Program-made: the position numbers and the translations under genes
Source: Dactylorhiza incarnata
Lineage: Eukaryota > Streptophyta > Magnoliopsida > Asparagales > Orchidaceae
DNA length: 64,000 nt
Direction: 5' to 3'
Assembly: GCA_033032865.1 (NCBI GenBank)
Contig: JAWHQI010000064.1
Span: 5,332,001 to 5,396,000 of the forward strand
Shown: in pieces, positions 54,224 through 64,000 of the stretch
Layout: the number at the start of each line of letters is the position of its first letter
Numbering within the stretch: the first letter of the stretch is position 1
Notes under the pieces: generated by a model
Told to the model about the DNA's origin: nothing
Seen by the model: the letters and a program-made list of their open reading frames with translations, nothing else
Database searches by the model: none

Positions 54224-55292
54224 ATCCTACGAAAATACCTTCAAAACATTTTTCACTAAACTTGGTTGTAGGATGCTTCTCATTGTTAAGTACATAGCAT
54301 TTACTGCCAAAAATTCTAAAATATGAAATCTTTGGTTTTCGGCCCTTTAGAATCTCATATGGAGTCTTACGATGGTTCTTATTGATGAGTGCTCTGTTTT
54401 GCACATGGCAAGCTGTGTTGATAGCTTCTGCCCAGAAATATTCAGGAAGAGCAGAATCACTCAACATAGACCTGCCAGCTTCTATGAGGGTTCTATTCTT
54501 TCTCTCGGCTACTCCATTTTGCTGTGGAGTACGAGGAGAGGAAAACTCATGGGAGATACCTTGACTTTCACAATACTCTGTCATGGCCCCAGACTGAAAT
54601 TCTGCTTCATGGTCACTTCTGATTTTGACCACTGAATAGTCAAGTTCATTCTGAATAAGCTTGACAAAATTAGTGAATATGCCGAAGGTTTCTGACTTAA
54701 GTTTTAGAAAGAACACCCATGCAAACCGGGAGTAATCATCAACAATAACCAAGGTGTAAGCTTTCCCACCTAAGCTTCTAACTGACATTGGACCAAATAA
54801 ATCCATATGCAGCAGATGAAGACATCTGGTAGAATTATTACCAATTATGCTCTTAAAGCTAGCCTTTGTTTGCTTGCCCATTTGGCAAGCATGGCAAGGG
54901 CTTTCTTTAATGCATTTAACTTTGGGGGCATCCCTTACCAAGTTGTGAGAAAATAACATAGATATAGTTTTGAAATTAATATGTGCCAATCTCTTGTGCC
55001 ATTGGTCACAAAGAGATGCACTATCTTTGGCAACAAAACACACTGGGGTAGAAGACTGTAAGCATATAAAATCTAAACAGTAAATACCACTACTCCTGGA
55101 GCCTGTTAAAATAGTTTCTGCAGACACGGACATCTTTATCAGGCATCTATCTCTAAAGAACTCAACAGTATAGCCTTTGTCACACAGTTGGCTTATGCTA
55201 ATCATATTGTATTTCAATCCTTTCACATGAGCTACGCGTAATACCAGATGGGAATTTCGTTGGCCTTTGGACATTCCTGCAAACATGATCAA
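54224..55292 (-). pseudogene. Sirevirus integrase region
   Basis: Open from 55292 down to the insertion. It starts with a protease C-terminal remnant (VKGLKYNMISISQLCDKGY), then the HHCC zinc-binding part (WHKRLAHINF ... CHACQMGK), then the catalytic core with LHMDLFGPM, VDDYSRFAWVFFL and PQQNGVAERKNRTL. The aspartates and the glutamate expected for catalysis are visible. The C-terminal part reaches FEGIFVGYSC and is then cut by the giant-LTR element; its continuation is at 40722. The start given is a TTG chosen only because the frame opens there; in an intact element this would be internal to a gag-pol frame. Confidence 0.88.
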
Positions 55293-56794
55293 TACCCCTT
55301 AGGAACCCAAACATTTTTGGGTCCTTGGTTCCTTGTTAGTGGAACACCACTTGGAACATTAACTTTGCAAGTGGTCGGTCTTGCACTGTTAACTCGTGGA
55401 ATTCTTGGCACAGTATGATTGAACCAACAATCTATGGCGAAATGACCAATTTTGCCACAACACCAGCATTCAAATCTATTGTATCTCCTCTTTGTGTTCT
55501 GCTGAGCCTTTTGAACGGGTGGCTTTGCAGGAGGAGCAACCTTGGAGGTAGAAGCCTCGTTGGTGCAACATACACAATTCTTAGGCACAATAGGCTTGAC
55601 CTGCGGTGCTTTCTTAGCATTTGATCCATGAATGAATGGTCCATGATGCTTCAATTGAACTTCTTCATAGGGAGCCTTGAGGGAGCTAGATCCAAAGTTT
55701 CTGGGTCTGGTCCACACTGAGTTCACCTTGGCAGGCTCAGCATGAGTTGGTCTGCTGAAGTGACCATACATGCTCTCAAAATCATAGGTGTTCGTAGGAA
55801 AAATTACCTTCTTGAAATTTGGAGCACACTGTGGGCTTTTACCCTTGGCTTTAGCGGCTCTTCTTTTGGCTGACTTACTTAGACTCTTTTCAGCAACATG
55901 ACCCAAACCACTATTACCAGAACCAGCAGTGAAAGTATCTATGATAGGCAGGACTGTCTTGGGCTTAGAGAAGTTCATTGTGATCTTCTTTTCAGCCTCA
56001 AGCTGTTTCGCTAAATCATTGATAATTTCACTCTTCTGAATGCCTGCTGAAGTGGCCTCGGAGAGAGCAATCTTCAAGGACAAGATTTCATCCCTGAGTA
56101 GGTTAGATTCTTCAATCTCCTTTCTCAGGTTTGATTCTTGATCCTTTAGGGATTGAATCTCCTTTGATTGAGTTTTAACAAGCTTTCGACACTTATTAAA
56201 ACCCTTCAACATTTCCTCATACTTAGCAGTAAACTCAGACTCCTCTTCCGAGTAGTAGCTTTCAATTGCATCAGATGCCGTTTCTGAACATGAAAGAGGT
56301 GTAGAAGATAATACCTGACCGGTGAAAGGAACAACATCTTTGTCATCATCTGACATGGCCATTAGTCCAAAGAATGCCTCTTCATCTGAGTTAGACTCAT
56401 TTGAGTCACTATCACTCAGTGTCTTGGACTTCTTGGCAACAAAACTCTTCTCCTCTTTCTTTTTTTCTTTGAAGGACTTCTTTTCTTCTTTTCTTGAAGA
56501 TTCTTTCTTCTTGTGTGGGCAATCAGCTATCATGTGCCCTGGCTTTTTACAACAATAACAAACGGGTTCAGTATAATCATGTTTGTTCGGTTTAGAACCA
56601 TACCTGTCGTTTCTGTCACGGTGTGATCTCCTGTGATATCTTGAGGAAGATGAGTCTTTTCTCGTTTGTCTCCTCTTGTTAAGCAACTTTTTGAATTGCT
56701 TGGAGAGGAGGGAGAATTCTCCTTCAGATAGTTCTGATTCTGCAGAACTGCTTTCAGCTTTAACTTCAGAAGATTCATCCCTCACAGGGGTCAG
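55289..56794 (-). pseudogene. Sirevirus gag, C-terminal part with two zinc knuckles
   Basis: Open for about 500 codons from the insertion point at 56795. A Ser/Glu-rich start is followed by a basic stretch, zinc knuckle 1 (CYCCKKPGHMIADC, residues 76-89), a Lys-rich region, an acidic Ser-rich region, a probable coiled coil (about 190-270), and zinc knuckle 2 (CWCCGKIGHFAIDC, residues 440-453). It ends VWVPKGY then TGA. The next frame resumes four bases away in another phase, beyond the place where the protease Asp-Ser-Gly motif belongs, so a deletion of the protease active-site region at about 55286-55292 is inferred. The capsid N-terminus is outside the window. Confidence 0.85.
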
Positions 56795-56795
56795 A

Positions 56796-62274
<5,479 letters not shown>

Positions 62275-62632
62275 ATCCAATAAAACAAAGAAAATTTTCG
62301 TCCCCGAAAATACGAGTGGGTCATGGAGATTCAAAACGGGGCCTACTACATACCACTATACGTGTCGAACGATCCCAAAATTTACGGGTCTATAGGTTTG
62401 GTTTTACCTAAATGAGCTGTGTTGATCGCTCCTGCCATGTAATATACAAGTGGATTAAGTAAACTACGGGGTAGCTTGAGCGTAGCCATGTCTGCCCCGC
62501 CGTAACTTTGATATATACTATTCATGAGAATATTTTGTGCGGCAAATTGTTTGCTAAAAGTATTACCAGTTTAGATAATTATATCGAGTAAGTAATTCTA
62601 GCAAAATCGAGTACCTCCAAGGTTTGAACGAT

Positions 62633-62965
62633 TCAAATTGATCTAATCGTGAGAACCAAGAAACCCTTCATCACTCGATACCCCTCCCGTGAACCGAGCT
62701 TAACGGGAGACGAAGGCAACTCAACACCTTCCCGGGAGCCGAGCTCAGCTGGAAGTGGAGGCAACTTAGCACCTTCCAAGTGGCCGAGCTCAACTGGAAG
62801 TGGAGGCAACTCAACACCTTCCCGGGAGCCGAGCTCAGCTGGAAGTGGAGGCAACTTAGCACCTTCCAAGGGGCCGAGCTCAACTGGAAGTGGAGGCAAC
62901 TCAACACCTTCCAAGGTTTGCATATCTGAAACGCAACATTTATGAGTTGTGTCCGAAAGGCACAT
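62633..62965 (-). CDS. 110-codon frame with five 20-residue repeats
   Basis: Sense frame of copy 2. Starts MCLSDTTHKCCVSDMQTLEG and repeats VELPPLPVELG / AKLPPLPAELG about five times before RVMKGFLVLTIRSI. Counterpart of 48166-48309. Unknown function. Confidence 0.32.
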   Translation of the reverse strand: MCLSDTTHKCCVSDMQTLEGVELPPLPVELGPLEGAKLPPLPAELGSREGVELPPLPVELGHLEGAKLPPLPAELGSREGVELPSSPVKLGSREGYRVMKGFLVLTIRSI

Positions 62966-63060
62966 AGTAAAAATTCATCAACATATAGCTAATTCTCTTA
63001 CGGGGCTACGTGTCAGTAGAACATATAAGTTATAACTTGCATAAGCTTTTGTAAAACCCA

Positions 63061-63336
63061 TCAACATATAACCGACTCCCATGCGAAGGTTATATGTTGG
63101 TGGAACAGATGAAAAATTGTAAATAAGTAGAGTAAATCCATGAACATATAACCAACTCCCATACGAAGGTTATATGTTAATGGTACAGATAAAATTGCAA
63201 ATAAGCAGTAAAAATCCATAAACATATAACCAACTCCCATACGAAGGTTATATGTTAATGGTATATGCAGATATGTATGTTTTGATGCAAATGATGCATA
63301 TGCAAATATGTATGTTTTGATGCATACGCTAGTCAT
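63061..63336 (-). CDS. 91-codon frame with hydrophobic 26-residue repeats
   Basis: Counterpart of 47771-48118. PLTYNLRMGVGYMFMDFYCL appears, then a changed copy, then the frame diverges. Confidence 0.3.
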   Translation of the reverse strand: MTSVCIKTYIFAYASFASKHTYLHIPLTYNLRMGVGYMFMDFYCLFAILSVPLTYNLRMGVGYMFMDLLYLFTIFHLFHQHITFAWESVIC

Positions 63337-63548
63337 GTATAACGAGTACTCACGACTAAATCACAACACACAATGTTGAAACAATTTGACCGCTTTTCTT
63401 CCAGCAGGGGTGCGACCCCCGCAGGCCTCACCGATGTGGCCGTCGGTGACAGTGGACGGTCCTGCCACTTCTGGGTGTGGACGTACCGCACTACCCAGGC
63501 CCTAATGTACAGCCCAGTGTACTCCTGGATGTGAGCAATATCCGTCAA
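63333..63548 (-). CDS. 71-codon frame, counterpart of 47583-47774
   Basis: Contains AWVVRYVHTQKWQDRPL and SPTATSVRPAG, close to copy 1 unit 2. Confidence 0.3.
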   Translation of the reverse strand: MTDIAHIQEYTGLYIRAWVVRYVHTQKWQDRPLSPTATSVRPAGVAPLLEEKRSNCFNIVCCDLVVSTRYT

Positions 63549-63611
63549 TTACAACATTCAGCTATCCAGCGGAGGGACCCTGCGGGGAAATAATAAATAA
63601 CCTCCCGGGGT

Positions 63612-63866
63612 TCACACACTCCCTAGTGCCTCATGAGTCGTCAACCTTCCCATTCCTGTATGAATCGTCCTTAGGCATGACTGTCCCGCCACGGTAATCA
63701 CATATAACGTTTTACCAGTTTGCTCTTTATGTTGACATATTTTGACCGCTTCTTTTTGCAGGGTAGCGAACCCCGCGGGCCTCACCGATGTGGCCGTCGG
63801 TGACAGTGGCCGGTCCTGCCACTTCTGGGTGTGGATGTACCGCACTAACCAGGCCCCAACGTACAA
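63612..63866 (-). CDS. 84-codon frame, counterpart of 47211-47519
   Basis: Contains AWLVRYIHTQKWQDRPL and GKTLYVITVAGQSC, as in copy 1 unit 1, with several substitutions. Confidence 0.3.
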   Translation of the reverse strand: MYVGAWLVRYIHTQKWQDRPLSPTATSVRPAGFATLQKEAVKICQHKEQTGKTLYVITVAGQSCLRTIHTGMGRLTTHEALGSV

Positions 63867-64000
63867 CCCCGTGTACCCTCAGATGTAGGAGACATCCGGC
63901 AATAACTGAATTTGGCCAACCAGCGGAGGGACCCAGCGGGGCATATAAGATACAACCGAGCTCCCGGGGTGCACACCTCCCTGTTGCCTAGAGTCGTCAA

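Larger units (their letters stand above)
34149..56795 (-). mobile_element. Sirevirus-type Ty1/Copia retrotransposon, interrupted twice
   Basis: Minus-strand order from the right: gag (truncated at 56795), integrase, RT-RNase H, an extra env-like ORF after pol, polypurine tract and 3' LTR. A long ORF downstream of RNase H in a Copia element is the hallmark of the Sirevirus lineage. A 13.5-kb giant-LTR element occupies 40723-54218 inside pol, and a second one interrupts gag at 56796, so the 5' LTR and gag N-terminus are outside the window. The protease active site is missing between gag and integrase, and the env-like ORF is frameshifted, so the element is defective in several independent ways. 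Confidence 0.9.
62275..64000 (-). other. Internal region of giant-LTR copy 2 (partial)
   Basis: Inverted relative of about 47130-48616. In minus order it keeps the AWxVRYxHTQKWQDRPL frames, the 26-residue repeat frame and the 20-residue repeat frame. It is cut by the window end. Confidence 0.8.

Overview
This window is plant nuclear DNA, almost certainly from an angiosperm with a large, transposon-rich genome. The evidence is the plant retrotransposon families, initiator-tRNA-Met primer sites, MITE-type hairpins, one plant-specific OVATE-family gene, and fragments of the plant genes GIGANTEA and SEUSS. No bacterial, organellar, tRNA or rRNA gene was recognised. Only one gene looks intact and host-encoded: an OVATE family protein (OFP) gene at 29615-28932 (minus strand). 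Most of the rest is transposable elements, many nested in or fused to one another.

Layout. 1-720 is a GC-rich 288-bp tandem repeat. 721-4414 is AT-rich intergenic DNA with a strong hairpin (2285-2402) and a decayed coding-like stretch (3564-3960). 4415-21096 is a 16.7-kb minus-strand block built from two Ty1/Copia families. Family A reads LTR-internal-LTR-truncated internal (4415-15093). Family B reads truncated internal-LTR-internal-LTR-internal-LTR (15094-21096). The two are fused at about 15093-15096. Immediately right of it, 21359-22285 holds exon-intron fragments of a SEUSS-like gene and a GIGANTEA-like gene joined in one orientation, partly as one open chimeric frame. 22.3-28.9 kb carries hairpins, an LTR-like remnant, a CA-rich tract, paired PIF/Harbinger-like MITEs and an 824-bp terminal-inverted-repeat element with an exact 8-bp target duplication. 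The OFP gene follows. 31.0-32.3 kb is hAT-like. 32.58-34.15 kb is a large inverted repeat whose arms are arrays of short palindromes.

From 34149 to beyond the window lies a minus-strand Sirevirus-type Copia element: 3' LTR, env-like ORF, RT-RNase H, integrase and gag. It is split by a 13.5-kb element (40723-54218, exact 5-bp target duplication ACTAT) with very long LTRs of about 5.6 kb and a 2.3-kb internal region that has no recognisable gag or pol. A diverged relative in the opposite orientation interrupts the Sirevirus gag at 56796 and runs off the window end. This giant-LTR family resembles LARDs (large retrotransposon derivatives). It is the most unusual system here: its LTRs are a succession of tandem arrays, and its internal region carries short repeat-containing reading frames kept in both copies.

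How the parts relate. The Sirevirus landed in the palindrome-rich LTR-like DNA at 34148, and two giant-LTR elements later inserted into the Sirevirus. The two Copia arrays look like products of recombination between elements followed by a deletion that fused them. All alignments were made by eye, so percentage identities, insertion ages and exact repeat boundaries are not given.
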